Part shown: piece after piece, positions 49,465 to 61,196 of the stretch
How the letters are laid out: each line of letters starts with the position of its first letter
Position numbering within the stretch: position 1 is the stretch's first letter
Origin: Vanilla planifolia
Taxonomy: Eukaryota; Streptophyta; Magnoliopsida; Asparagales; Orchidaceae
Direction of reading: 5' to 3'
Assembly: GCA_023846275.1 (NCBI GenBank)
Contig: CM043875.1
Coordinates: 6,584,626-6,648,625 of the forward strand
DNA length: 64,000 nt
Position numbers and translations under genes: made by a program
The notes under the pieces: model-generated
Told to the model about the DNA's origin: nothing
Databases searched by the model: none
Seen by the model: the letters and a program-made list of their open reading frames with translations, nothing else

Positions 49465-50261
49465 TATTTTATAACATTTTAATTATCAAATAATATATTT
49501 TAAAAAATAAAACTAATTAAATAATGGTCATATGTCTTGAATATTATAATACACAAGTTATGGGATATGATGTTATAACTTCTTGCTTTTGACTCCTATA
49601 TTCTTCCTAAAATGAAATGAAATTCAAGCCAAGCAAATATATGATTCTTAAGAAATCAAATAAATGTTATAATACACTCAAAGACATACCTTAACCTCTA
49701 TATATTATAGTTGTCTCAAACCCCAAAGGCTTGGTTGTTGATTTCCTCTGACTATGACAACGTAATCATTTATCTACAACAACTCATTAGTCTTTCTCAT
49801 GCTTCTATTGTTTCCTTAGAACCTCTTCCTTTCTTTCTCTTCTCCCTCTTTTCCATGTTTAGTTGAGCTCCCAAATTCTTATCCCATTGGTTGATACTAT
49901 GAGATTAATAAGAAGAGAAAAAAAGACATAAATGCCCATGGCCTTTATCCTTTTAATATGAAAAACTAAATTACTATTTCTTTCTTGGGAAATTTATAAT
50001 AATTCTTATTGAAATAGAAATCATACACCAAAAAATTCTTCATGAAGAATACTTTTGAATGGTATATTCACACCACAATTTTGAGATACTTCACATATTG
50101 TCACATACTTTAAAACACCTAAAAATTAATTATTTCAAATATACTTTCAGGAAATAACAAAATATTTTTACGTATATCAAAATACTAATGTCATATACTC
50201 ACATGCATAATGTCATCATATATACATCATTTACACAAAATTAAAATTTTAGGTTGCTATA
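49465..50261 (-). repeat. LTR-like block flanked by PBS and purine tract
   Basis: On the minus strand it starts TATAGCAACC, preceded by the purine tract CATAAGGGAAATAAAT, and is followed by a tRNA-Met-type PBS. An LTR bordered on one side by PPT and on the other by PBS would mean that two interiors share it (tandem element) or that one of the two signals is fortuitous. No second copy was found. Confidence 0.35.
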
Positions 50262-51129
50262 ATTTATTTCCCTTATGTCGATGTACTTTATTATTTCATT
50301 TACTCTCACTTTGATTTATAATTAATCTATTTTTTTCATTCTTCCATTTTGAGTGCAATACTTTTATAGAAAAGATTTCTATTTCTATTTTGGTTGTAAA
50401 CCCTTAAGGATTTTTAATTTTATTTGTATTTAGAATAATAGTTGTTATTTCTCATATTTGGCTTATGTCTTTTTATTCACAAAAGTTTTCAAATTTCCAT
50501 TTGCTTTTCTCTTCACATTTTCAATTCTTTAATTAAAATTGATTACCTATGATTTGCAATTTGCACTTTTGACATTTCCAACATAATTTGCTCATTTTAT
50601 TTTTGTGATGTCCTAAAATGTAAGCATGTACATAAGTTCTAATTATTTGACATGTAAGTAATAATTACATATTTAATATCAACATATGTACAAAAAAATG
50701 CATCATAACATCAATCTTCCCTTTCTTATTAATCTTTTAGCTTAAGAGTGGATATTTGAGCACCTTTTTCCCTTAACATAACATATTAAAACTATTCTAT
50801 TTGTTTAAATGTTTACTTTATTTCATTAATGGCTAATAATAACATGATAAAATATTAGTTAGTCTCTTCTTAAGGTCATGTCATATTCCTTGATATATGT
50901 AACTCTTATCTGGAATTTTATAGACTTTCCCTCTAATTCCATGCCTTATTATAATATTTGTCTTTTCCTAACTTTTTTTCTCACTTCATCTTTCATAAGA
51001 AATTTAATCAAGCAAAACTTCTTAGCAATTATTCTATTATTATCCTTTCAATCAATTCAATGGATATAAACAATTATGATATTCAAGAATCAATTAGCAT
51101 CATATATAATAAAAAAATTACTTATAATA

Positions 51130-51660
51130 GCATTTGGGAATGTCCAAGCTACCACATTTAGACCTTTGTTTCCCAGCTCTACAATTCTTTGATAATCCCT
51201 GGCATAATGTCTCTTGTCATTGCATGCAAAAGTAGCACACTTAATTCATTCTTTCCAATAGCATTTGCTCAATGTTACTTACCACAAGTTATATATTTTG
51301 GTTTTATTTTCATTTCAAGTACTTTTTCTAAAGAGGAATCTTGAGGCCATATATTACAAATGGCTAACTTCTTTAATTTGGATTCCCTCCCAATTGAAAG
51401 TGGGGAATTCTTCCTCCTTCTAACTCCTCTTTTAGCCTTATATGCACCTTAGCTTTGCCTAATCTTGTGTGAAGATTCCACCATTTGTTTTGCCAATGCA
51501 AAGAATTTTTTGTTTATAGCTTGTCAAGAGTTTTTGCAACTAACACAATAGATCCCTCTTCTTCTTTTAATTTTATCACATAAGGCTTTACCACTTTCAT
51601 AATTTGATCTCTAGGTCCCATTTTTACATATCAAGTTTTAACTGCTATCCATAAATATGT
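51130..51660 (-). pseudogene. Ty3/gypsy gag remnant with zinc knuckle
   Basis: On the minus strand near 51190-51240 one frame reads CYFC and the shifted frame continues NDKRHYARDYQ. Together they show the spacing of a CCHC zinc knuckle, interrupted by a frameshift and with the last Cys replaced by Tyr. Upstream (about 51540-51640) an open piece DQIMKVVKPYVIKLKEEEG could be the end of the capsid. It lies about 1 kb inside the PBS at 52381, the normal place for gag of the outer Ty3 element. Confidence 0.55.
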
Positions 51661-52380
51661 ACTTAAAAAATTACTTGCCACACACATGTTAAAAAATAAA
51701 GAACAAAAATATCCACAAAATTGTCAGACTCAAGAGTACTAATACAAAATTACTAAAACACTTAGTTTAATCTTCACCAACTTTTTTCTTAATGTTTAAA
51801 GAGGTTTATGTATGCATTTGTTCCTTTAGAACCCACTCCAAATCCTCTAACTATTTTAGATTTTTCGTATCCTAGATATACCATACATGCTTCTAATGTA
51901 TCATCGTTAACCCCAATATATTGTACATCAAAATTGATGTATCTATATTATTCTTAGGTTTGAACCTTTAAATTGGACATATCTTACATTGGGACCATTG
52001 TATCACATGTTACATCCTCACATACAATACATAAAATTTAATATAATTTATGTTGTTCTTTGTCCCAAGGGTTTTAAAGACACTCTTTGCTATACATGAG
52101 CTTTCACATATTGTACTTGAAGTTCATTTTTAGAGCATTTTCAAAAATTCAATTCCCATAATTATGTATTGATAGGATGCATTATTAAGAATAATTAATG
52201 AATATTTTGTGAATGCAATTAACTATCTTGGGCAAGAGAATAACAATAACATGTATATCCAACATGTTAAACACATTAATATTGCTATGACTATCCACCC
52301 AACAAGCATAGCCTATGTTGCCATTTTCTAGGTTATCAAAATATGTTGGTTCAATTTCTAATGACAAGTATCTAACCTTA

Positions 52381-52390
52381 TTTGATACCA
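52381..52390 (-). other. PBS of the outer nested Ty3 element
   Basis: The minus strand reads TGGTATCAAA, differing from tRNA-Met complement TGGTATCAGA at one base. It lies three bases from the LTR edge at 52394. Confidence 0.65.
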
Positions 52391-52393
52391 CAT

Positions 52394-53300
52394 TGTGATG
52401 CTTGTAGCATCATTTGAAATATTAATTTTTTGTTTACAACTTATAAACTAACACCTTATAGACTTCATCTTTATTACCACATTATAATTTAAATGTTAGC
52501 TATTTAGTTAATGCCCAGTAATTTCAACAACTAAAGAAATTGTTATTTTAATGAAATAATGCCAGGCCAATTTTATTATAACACTTGCAACAAAATATAA
52601 AAGAAATAAATAAAATACTTAAGTTTTGTTGTCACAATAACACATTATTACTATCCAAATATCAAAACTCTGATACATTATTTGTAAATAAAAAAAACTA
52701 ATGATGCTAATATAATCAATCTTCTCTCACTACTCTGTTGAAGTCTCATAATGTATGTCCACATCACCTAAAATGAATTAGCCAAAAATAGGTCTAGCCA
52801 ACTATCATAAACTTCGTTAATAAAACTAAATGATCATATATACAAGACAATACACTTTTAAGTTATATCACATGTCAAATCCATAACACATCCATGTGAA
52901 ATAAACAAGGAATAAGCATTGTTAAAACAAAATAAGTGAATAGAATATGCCAAATGTAATGCCTTCAACTTTAATTTTGAACCCTGTATTCATTTTTTTT
53001 TCAAATTTTATTTCTAAAATGTCTCATGTTTTCTTTGAGACCTTTTTAAGTATAGAATTGATATTCAACATGATCAAATTTTCATCAATAGTTAGTTCAT
53101 GGGCTACTCAATTTATCATTTTTATGATTAGATGCACCCATAAGGTTTTGTCCTTCTTGGCATATCACCTTTAAAGACGTTTAAATATCATATCAATATC
53201 CGCTAGACTTTTGTTATTATTTCATGTGAATTTTTATAATAAAAGCTTTTTCTTTATGGATGATTTAATCATGATCATTTAAACACATGATATCATTATA
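52394..53300 (-). repeat. 5' LTR of the outer nested Ty3 element, truncated
   Basis: On the minus strand it ends GCATCACA just before the PBS. The part 52500-53300 is clearly similar to 35770-36540 ('CATAACACATC-ATGTGAAATAAAC', 'GATCAAATTTTCATCA', 'TTTTTATAATAAAAGCTT'). Similarity stops near 53300, about 1 kb short of the expected LTR start, so it is truncated there or the U3 part has been replaced. Confidence 0.65.
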
Positions 53301-53777
53301 TAATAACCTAATCTCACTATGTTGAAAAATTATCCTCTTAGGTCATCTTATTTATGATATCAAAATGATAACTCTTTTCATTAATGTGACTTGAGGATGA
53401 ACCAAGTGAAAGCTAGTGGACCTATAATATTTGGCAATGAATATGATAGAGAATGATCATTGGGTGATCTTCCAAAGAGAGAAATTATAAGATAAAGGGA
53501 GCAACTAAACAAAACTTCTAAGCAAAGGAGTACAAGGATGAACAATCTCATATTTTTTATAAAAGAAAAATTTTAAGTTTTGTATATGATGTTATGATCT
53601 TAAGATGTTAAAACTTCTATTAGGGGCAAAACCTACATGGTAACCTAAAAAGATAATATATAAATATAATGAAACCAACTCAACACATTTATCATTATTT
53701 ATCATTTACTTTCATATATAATTGTATTTGGAATAGTATAGATTACATAAATTGTATATAACACGGCTTAAAATTGT
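53301..53777. other. AT-rich spacer, nothing recognised
   Basis: No gene or repeat family was recognised. Confidence 0.45.
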
Positions 53778-54095
53778 TAAGAATTACATGTTGAACAAGC
53801 ATGCATTGGGAAGTAGTGTGCATTACATGTTAAGCATGCATGCATTATGAAATAATGTGCATTACATGTTGAGCATACAAGCATTCGAAAATGATGTACA
53901 TTATATGTTGAGCATGCAAACATTATAAAAGAAATAATATTACATGTTGATTATGTAGACATAGCGAAATAAGCATTATATATTAATAATTCAAGCATGT
54001 CATTATGACAAGCATTATATGTGAGTTGTATGCATCATCATATGATAAGAATTACATATTAATTTTGCAAGAATTACATAAAGTTTAGCATCATA
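53778..54095. repeat. 39-bp minisatellite
   Basis: The motif ATTACATG starts at 53783, 53822, 53861, 53900 (as ATTATATG) and 53939, a strict period of 39 bases. Weaker units follow at about 53975, 54014 and 54051. The unit contains 'ACATGTTGAGCATGCAAGCA' and is noncoding. About eight copies, decaying toward the right. Confidence 0.9.
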
Positions 54096-55384
54096 TACAA
54101 AATGTGCAAACCAAAAGTGTTGCATGTTACTTATAAAGAAAAATATCATCAAAAAGAAAGATAATAGCTAGTAAACCATGTGGAATCAAATGGTTAAAAA
54201 TGCCATGGCAAAGAAAAGAAAAAATGATGGAAATGAACATTGTGAGGTAGACACCTATAACATTTGTAAGTACATATATTTGATGCACTACTAATTATAC
54301 AATAGACTATAACTACAATGTTTGATATAATGATGTGACCATGTTTGTCAATCAACATCAATTAATTACATTATATGTTGTTATTCTACTTTATTTTATG
54401 TGTTGTACATATATTATCCTTCATATGCATAAGATGTGTATGGTGACTTTTGCATATTGGATCGATTGATATCTTTATTAGATCATCCAATGGATCATCT
54501 GCAACCTCCAACTCTCTTTTTCACCAGACTAACTATCGAACCTTTTGACTAGTCATCAAATTAGCTATTGAAACATGTAGTAGGTTTGTCTAATGCAAAC
54601 TGACATATTTATAATTGGTCAAATGCATATCTAGTTATCCAATCCAACTGTTCAATGTTGTACAATAATCAATAACACCATTCCTCTTATCTCCTTTTGA
54701 TTACAAGCATTTAAGATGTAATTTCATAAAGAAACCAACCATTTATGCATAGAATATTTGAGCTTTTTATTAAGTTTCTCAAACTCTTCAACTCTTTCAT
54801 TTCTTAAGCCAATTTATTCCTTCTCTCTTATTTTCCTCACTATAGCTTCCATCTTTTCTTCTTTTTTTTCCTTTGTTTCCCTCCAACTCCCCAAAACAAA
54901 TATCCTTTCTCCTTCTCAATTTCCTTCTTTCCTTATGTCAATTTCTTGATTTCCCAAAGCCAAGTACCAATCCAAATCTATTGCATTTTATATTCCTTAT
55001 AATAAAGATGTTTAATGATGAAAATGTTCATACTTAAAGTATCCTACCCCCTACTCAAAGGAATAACCCTATTATACTACATTCAATCAAATGCCTGTGA
55101 AGAATGAGATTTGAAAACAAAACAAAATAATACACACTCTATTTTATGCTTTTAGTAAACAAATAATGAAAGAAATATATGATATTTACATGCTAAAACA
55201 TGAGTGGATACACTTGCTCGTGAAGTGGTGCCAAACATTTTTTAGTAAATAAGATTTTTAACTTAATATATCTTTGCAAAAGTTGTTTATCTCAAAAAAG
55301 AAGGAAATAGAAACTCTATAATTTTATAAGTGACCTTCGTTAAAATTAGACAAGAGAAGATATTAATGAGAAACTTTATGTAAA
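54096..55384. other. AT-rich region without recognisable gene
   Basis: A pyrimidine-rich part at about 54758-54949 gives a Ser/Phe-rich open frame that I regard as chance. Nothing else was recognised. Confidence 0.45.
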
Positions 55385-55768
55385 AGTTGTGTCCAAAATT
55401 TTTGTTGTTATTCGATATGTTCGAACAGATTCATCGAAAAAATAAGTCACCTGTATGGATATGGGCACATCTGATGTCCACCAATCCTCAGGAATCCTCG
55501 ATTCAATCTTTTTACTTTTTCTTGTTACTGGATATCTCGTTTCTATACATCTTCTCTTTTTTTCCAAGTCTTTAGCTTTAGTAGGTTACAGACAGAGTTA
55601 GAAAAGATCAAATATTTTGACGATTCAATCATACATAACGAAATTTCAAGAATTTCTACATAGGTATCCTAAATCTGAATTGAATTCTTTTTTGTCAAAG
55701 AATCTCTTTCTATTTCTAGTTTTTCTGAAGAACAAATTAGAAGATTTGGTGGTTGAGATTGGAATATA
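55385..55768 (+). pseudogene. ycf2: Nuclear plastid DNA: older ycf2 fragment
   Basis: One frame reads IHRKNKSPVWIWAHLMS followed by TNPQESSIQSF. After a frameshift the next reads LFLVTGYLVSIHLLFFSKSL, then, beyond one in-frame stop, FLHRYPKSELNSFLSKNLFL. These match consecutive parts of plastid Ycf2 ('IHRNN-SPLI--HL', 'LLLVAGYLVRTHLLFVSR', '[20 protein letters not shown]'). Divergence, one frameshift and one stop mark it as an old nuclear insertion. It corresponds to a part of Ycf2 downstream of that found at 14.4 kb, and lies on the opposite strand. Confidence 0.8.
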
Positions 55769-56624
55769 AAGAGTTGAGATGGTGAGGTAAAATGTGTAGT
55801 CAATGTTAAACCCTTAGTTCCTGCATCACAAATTTGATAACAATAAAACTATTATATTATTTTACTAATATTTTTTCTTAAGTATTTGTAAATCATGCAT
55901 GTCAAGAACAAACAAGTCAATTTATTAAAGATCTTAGTTATTTGATTTATGACAATGCATAAGTGAAAACAAACAAATGAGCATTAGTGACATTACTCAA
56001 ACATGGCTTAGCTTCCAAATTTTGGAGTTAAAGGATATAGCTCTTGGTAGAGTGGTTTTCCATCTAAAACTTATCTTTTACATAATACTTTGAATTAAAA
56101 TGGTTAAACTTCTCACTTAATATTAATATGATACATAAGCTTACATTCATTATACTTATGCATAGTTTAAAATATCAATTACTTTTCACATGAGTTATAT
56201 AGTGAACAGATAGCTAAATAATAATGAAAAGTTAATATCTAAAGAGTTAAGTTAATCTCAATCTTAATGTTGAATTGATGAGTATTAAAATCATGTAGAC
56301 ACAAGCATGATACTCAACTTGCATATAAATTGTGCAATATGATTCCCTTAATCATACTTGACATTCCTTATTCTTGTTATATGTCACTAGTCACATATAG
56401 CTAAGATTGCATGTAGTACAATTACAATGTTTTAATCGTACAAGTATAATCCTCTATGTCTTAAACTGCCCTAATTGTACAAAGAAAATCCTTTTGTTGA
56501 TTGTGTACAAAACCAAGTAGTGTTCTATATGTTTAACAATTTTAGGTATCTTATAATACATAATATTTCATACCTATGTTATCCATTTCTCTCATATAAT
56601 AATTAAAATAGCATTACACAAATA

Positions 56625-56665
<41 letters not shown>

Positions 56666-58180
56666 TAAATAAAATCATCTTATAAACCTAAAATATGTTA
56701 TACAATATTAATATCATACACGTATGAAATAAATTATTTGATGTTCTCAAATAAATGTTAGCATATTGTATGAAACAAAAATCAAAGAGTAATGCAAAAA
56801 ATTATTATACATTTACAGAATCCGTATCAGATATGTATAATTTCTAGATCAATTAAAATAACCTACTAATATAATTGTATCATATTTATACAATCTATAT
56901 GATTGTCACATGCTGTGTTATATAACTCTTAATAATGTATATTGAACAAAAAATGTGCATTTTACTCGATCGTATTTGTACTATACATTTTAAGATTAAT
57001 AGGCTAAATAAGTGCTTTGTTGAGGCAATTATCTTTGTTTATTTATCACCTCAGTGTTATCCACTTATTGTACTTGTATGAACAATCATTAAAAATTATA
57101 ATGATAGGTTTAATCATTTCCGGAATGTAATTTTAACCATACAATTATTTTAATGGGTCGTGACCTTATAAGAGATATAAATAAAAGTGTATTTGAATTA
57201 AAAAAAGTCTAACAAACTAACTTATACATCAATAAGAAAAGAAAGTAAAAAATAGAGCTATGGGTTATGCTATACATTATGAAGAACCCTTTTTCTTATG
57301 CATCCAATGCTTATTTGCAATACGTATCTCATTTTGATTTGTTAACATCCTTCTATATCATTTAACTATTATGTCATTTTATTCTCTCAAGTAAACGATT
57401 TTAAGCTTTTGTATGATATTGATTTATTCAAGTATTAGAATATTTTTATAGCTATTATGTAATTCTTTGTTTAGGTTAACCCTTGGTCGCGACAAAAATA
57501 GAGTGGTTGTCTTTTAAGTTTTGTTGAGACAAAAAGAAAGAGAATTAGTGAAAAACTAACAATTTGACTAAGAGTATATGTAAATTCAAATATAGACGAA
57601 ATCCCCTCAAAATCATATATTAACCTTTTTTTTTCTTAATTAATATTACTTTGCTATCTATCATAAAAAGAGACTTGAAAATCTAATCCACTATTTATTA
57701 AAAACAATCAACAATCATACTCTAAACATAATAAGCTAAAATTGTTATAATAATTAATGTTATCACATTCAAAGTCTTTAAATGTTTCAACAATTTTTAA
57801 AAAATCACAGCTTACCTTTCTTGTAGTAGTCCAACCCTCCAAACAAAAGTTAGTTAATGTGGCAAACCAATGTTCCACATGTTGCCATCAGTGTCAAAAG
57901 ATGTCAGATGCCACACATCAACTCTAGATTCAACATTGTGGATGTTGGTACCCTCAACAGATGAATCAATTTCTTATCAAAAAAAAAAAAAACTATATGA
58001 AGAAAGATAACTAAGTCTCCTTTTAAATTTTTGAAATTTCAAACACACTTAAACAAAAATCTCATCACAAATAATCATGTTTTTCTATTTGCAATTTATT
58101 TTCAATGTCATATTCCCACTCCATTCACATTTCAAATACATTTTAAAACCTCAATTTCATATGATATGTAGCTTGTCTTT
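55769..58180. other. AT-rich region without recognisable gene
   Basis: Only short chance frames and a TA microsatellite (56628-56661) were seen. Confidence 0.5.
56628..56661. repeat. (TA)n microsatellite
   Basis: An uninterrupted TA run of about 17 units. Confidence 0.95.
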
Positions 58181-58621
58181 ATTTCTGTCAATTAATTAGT
58201 GTTCTATTCACGACGTGGAGAAGCATAATCCATTATTGCACAAAGACCTTAAGCGGTCCACTTTGATCCATCGTTCACATGCCTTTCTATCACAGCTGGA
58301 GCTGTTAGTCTCTCTCATTTGTGACATGCCCTGACCAGGATGGACTTTACAAGGACATTTATTAATTATTTTTCACTTTATTCATCAAACTTAACCTAAA
58401 AATATTTCTTTATTGACATCAAACAGCTTTTTGTTTAATGGGTAGCTGCAAAATTTGTCCTGTTGTCTTAAATCAACATTCTCATCGAATTGGGGCTACC
58501 ACAAAATGGTCTCATGGCTGTCTTTAGTTGTCTAAAGTTGGGGTCATATATCACTTGGAGACCAAATGTTTAGTCATTTAATTATTAAGAAAGCTTCAAA
58601 AGCAATCATTGAGGCTAAAAT
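58181..58621 (-). other. Possible 3' untranslated region of the aspartylglucosaminidase exon
   Basis: Directly downstream of the stop codon at 58622 the sequence is less AT-rich and more complex than the surroundings, as expected for transcribed or gene-flanking DNA. No clear end was identified. Confidence 0.3.
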
Positions 58622-58841
58622 TCATGGCATGACAGTGAAGATTTGGACATCCTTCATGTTGGGTGTTCTTACGGAGTATTGGAATGTCCATCCATGGGCA
58701 GCACCGGCATGGAGGCCATTCTTGTCTAGGGCAAACACGGCTCCGACGAAACCTGGATACTTGCGAGCAATTCGAGATATTGCTTCGGCTGCGGCATGCT
58801 TCGGCTCCATCCCTTGCCGCATACTTTCAACAACTTGGTAA
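58622..58841 (-). CDS. Terminal exon of N4-(beta-N-acetylglucosaminyl)-L-asparaginase (aspartylglucosaminidase)
   Basis: The exon encodes YQVVESMRQGMEPKHAAAEA, then ISRIARKYPGFVGAVFALDK, NGLHAGAAHGWTFQYSVRTP and NMKDVQIFTVMP before a TGA at 58622-58624. I recognise this as the C-terminal end of the beta subunit of plant aspartylglucosaminidase, an N-terminal-nucleophile hydrolase that splits the GlcNAc-Asn bond during glycoprotein breakdown. The exon is uninterrupted and GC-rich. On the minus strand it is preceded by a pyrimidine-rich stretch ending TGCAG, a good splice acceptor (AG at 58842-58843). The catalytic Thr and all earlier exons are not found between here and 64000. The gene either continues beyond a long, transposon-filled intron to the right of the window, or this is a stranded fragment. 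Confidence 0.85.
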
Positions 58842-58870
58842 CTGCATGACAAAAGGATTGGTATTCGAAA
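58842..58870 (-). other. Splice acceptor of the terminal exon
   Basis: The minus strand runs TTTGTCATGCAG into the first exon codon, with a T-rich tract upstream. Confidence 0.65.
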
Positions 58871-59239
58871 ACTAGAGGTAAAGGTAAAGAAACTTGGCCT
58901 CTATTTTGCAACCATGAAAACTAACATATTGTGCAAGTGCTAAGATAGCAAGTTGTACGTTCTGTAGAATGGTGAAATCAAAAAGAGAACATTGAGATGA
59001 AAGAGTAATAGTAAAGCAGGAGCAAGTTGGTAATGTAGATTGAAAGCAAGAAGCACGTTGGGGTAAGTAGAAACTGATGTACTCATCTTAGGAAGCAGAA
59101 CATAATGCACTCAAGTTAAGAAGGTTGATGTATCTACCATTTTGATGGCTATGGAAGCAAATATGAAAACGCCGAAGAAATAGCTATTGCAGTTTAAGAA
59201 TACAAATTTTGCAAGTCTCACTTGATTTAGAAATCAACT
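58871..59239. other. Probable intron sequence
   Basis: It lies upstream of the acceptor on the minus strand. No further exon was recognised. Confidence 0.35.
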
Positions 59240-61127
59240 CTTCAAGATGTTTCTAATGTTCACATATAAACGACTAATCTATTCATTAACCAAAACTTCA
59301 AAATACACAATATGAGATTGCAGAAAAAAAAGAAAAATGCAAGATGAATAAACAACACCGATTTATGTGAAAACTCATAAATGAGAGAAACCATTGTCAC
59401 ACACTTCCGAAGTTTCGATACAAGAATTAGGTTACAAGCTTCTCTAAAAACTTCACTCTGAAGCTTTTAACATCTTTTACAGCAGCCCTAAGGAGCAAGG
59501 ATGAAGATTTGCACTTCTCATGCAAAATTAAAAAACCTTAATTCTTACACCATTAGTTTCTTTGCTTCAAGATTTCTTACATTATTAATTCCCTCGAACC
59601 TTAATTAGTAAACCAAGTCATAACTTAACATTAATTCTTATACTATTAATTGCACATCTAAGCACGATTGGCTAACAAGCTACAATTATCTCTACAAATC
59701 AATATTATAAAATCCTCTTAGATTTAATTTTAAGTCACAATTTTTGTTGTCACTTAGCATCCCTACATCATAAATTTTAGTATCAATAAACCTTTACGAC
59801 CTTCAAAGAGTGGTGATATAAAATTACAGTAGCATTTACTTGGAAGGAACAATGACAATTTTTTATTCAAAGGTGGAACCTTTAAATGAAGAGAAAGTCT
59901 TGGATAAAAAAGTTGGGTTTTAAGTGGCAATTAGGAAAAAAAAAAGTGGGGAATTGCTGAGGCATGTTTTGAGCTAGTTTAATGTTATGGCTGACTTTTG
60001 TAATTTTAGGCCAAAACTAGGGTTTCAATAAATCTAGGGCTTTAAATCATTTTATGGATTTAGAGGTAATAGTGAAGATGTAGTTAATCATTTTATGGAC
60101 TTAGAGGTAATAGTGAAGATGTAGTTCTCATGTATGGTAGAGTAAGAACTCTCAAAATCAATAAGTGATAAAGGGAAAAAGGGTTCAATCAAAGGGAAAA
60201 TAAGGGGGGCTACTATTTAAAGGGGTTATTGGAGAGTATTTTGGCAAGGGTTAGGATGAAACGGCCAGGGTTTATTGGGTTTTTCCTTCAAGACAAAAAA
60301 AAGAGAAAAAGGAAAGAAAAGAATAGAGACATAAAGAGAAAACAAAATATTGAAAGAATTTAAAGTTTAAAGTGGAAGACAATGAATGTAGGATGAGGAA
60401 GAAGGTGGTAAGTGGTTTAAGATGAGTTAAGGGCCACAAGATAAGACAGTAACAAAGAGCGAAAGAAAATAAAAAGAAAATCCGAAGAAGAAAAACAAGA
60501 AAGTGAAGAAAAGCAAGGGAGAAGATGAAGAGGGGTCAATGGTTTTGCCTACAATCTTACCAAAGGAAAAGTTAAGACTTCCACCTAAAGCACTTAGGAG
60601 ATTTGATCCAAAGAAGCATACCTTCGTTCATGAATAAATGTCTATTTATAAACTTAAAAAATCACATGACTCAAACTTTAATCTCTATCAAATTTCTTAT
60701 GGCTCATATTATCTCCATCACTAATCTAAAACTAAATTATAAAGTTATCTAAATTAAACAAGTATCCCAATTTATAATTAATTCAATAATTCAAAATTTG
60801 TAAAATAGATTTCATACTCTCAAATTTTGAACAAATCCTTATTAAAAATCTTGAATTATTTAACAAAGTTTTTTACATGAAAAGCTAAAAGAGAATCCAT
60901 CTTTTTGAACTAAATATCCAATGACCTATTTGATCCTATAAATCTTTCTAAACATTTATTGAACCTTTTCAAGACCTATTAAATACAATTTCAACTTCAA
61001 ATTTGGACTTTTGAGAGATCTTGATTGTCAACACTTTATTCTGCAACACATTCATAATATGCGTGTTCTTAATTTACACCAAACTACATTCATAGATCAC
61101 ACCCATTTAAGGTTTCATGCCATAACA
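59240..61127 (-). repeat. 3' LTR of a Ty1/copia element
   Basis: The minus strand from 61127 starts TGTTATGGCATGAAACC, directly after the PPT and the RNase H end. Toward its far end (about 59330-59420) it reads GAGTTTTCACATAAATCGGT, a sequence typical of the last part of copia LTRs. The left end near 59240 is an estimate. Inside are a 41-bp tandem duplication and a purine-rich stretch (60290-60540). Confidence 0.6.
60045..60126. repeat. 41-bp tandem duplication
   Basis: 'AATCATTTTATGGA-TTAGAGG...GATGTAGTT' occurs at 60045-60085 and 60086-60126 with one difference (T/C). Confidence 0.95.
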
Positions 61128-61139
61128 ATCTCCAACTTT
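61128..61139 (-). other. Polypurine tract of the minus-strand copia element
   Basis: AAAGTTGGAGAT on the minus strand is followed by the LTR start TGTTATGG. This is the usual copia arrangement. Confidence 0.7.
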
Positions 61140-61196
61140 GAGATTGATAGGTTCTAATAAAGTTATGCTCTAAAAGTCAATATTTTTCAAGAACTT

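Noticed and set aside
54758..54949. Ser/Phe/Leu-rich frame resembling a membrane protein
   Set aside because: It results from a pyrimidine-rich tract; there is no family similarity.
58566..58911. Three further open frames overlapping 58622-58841
   Set aside because: They are shadow frames of the aspartylglucosaminidase exon.
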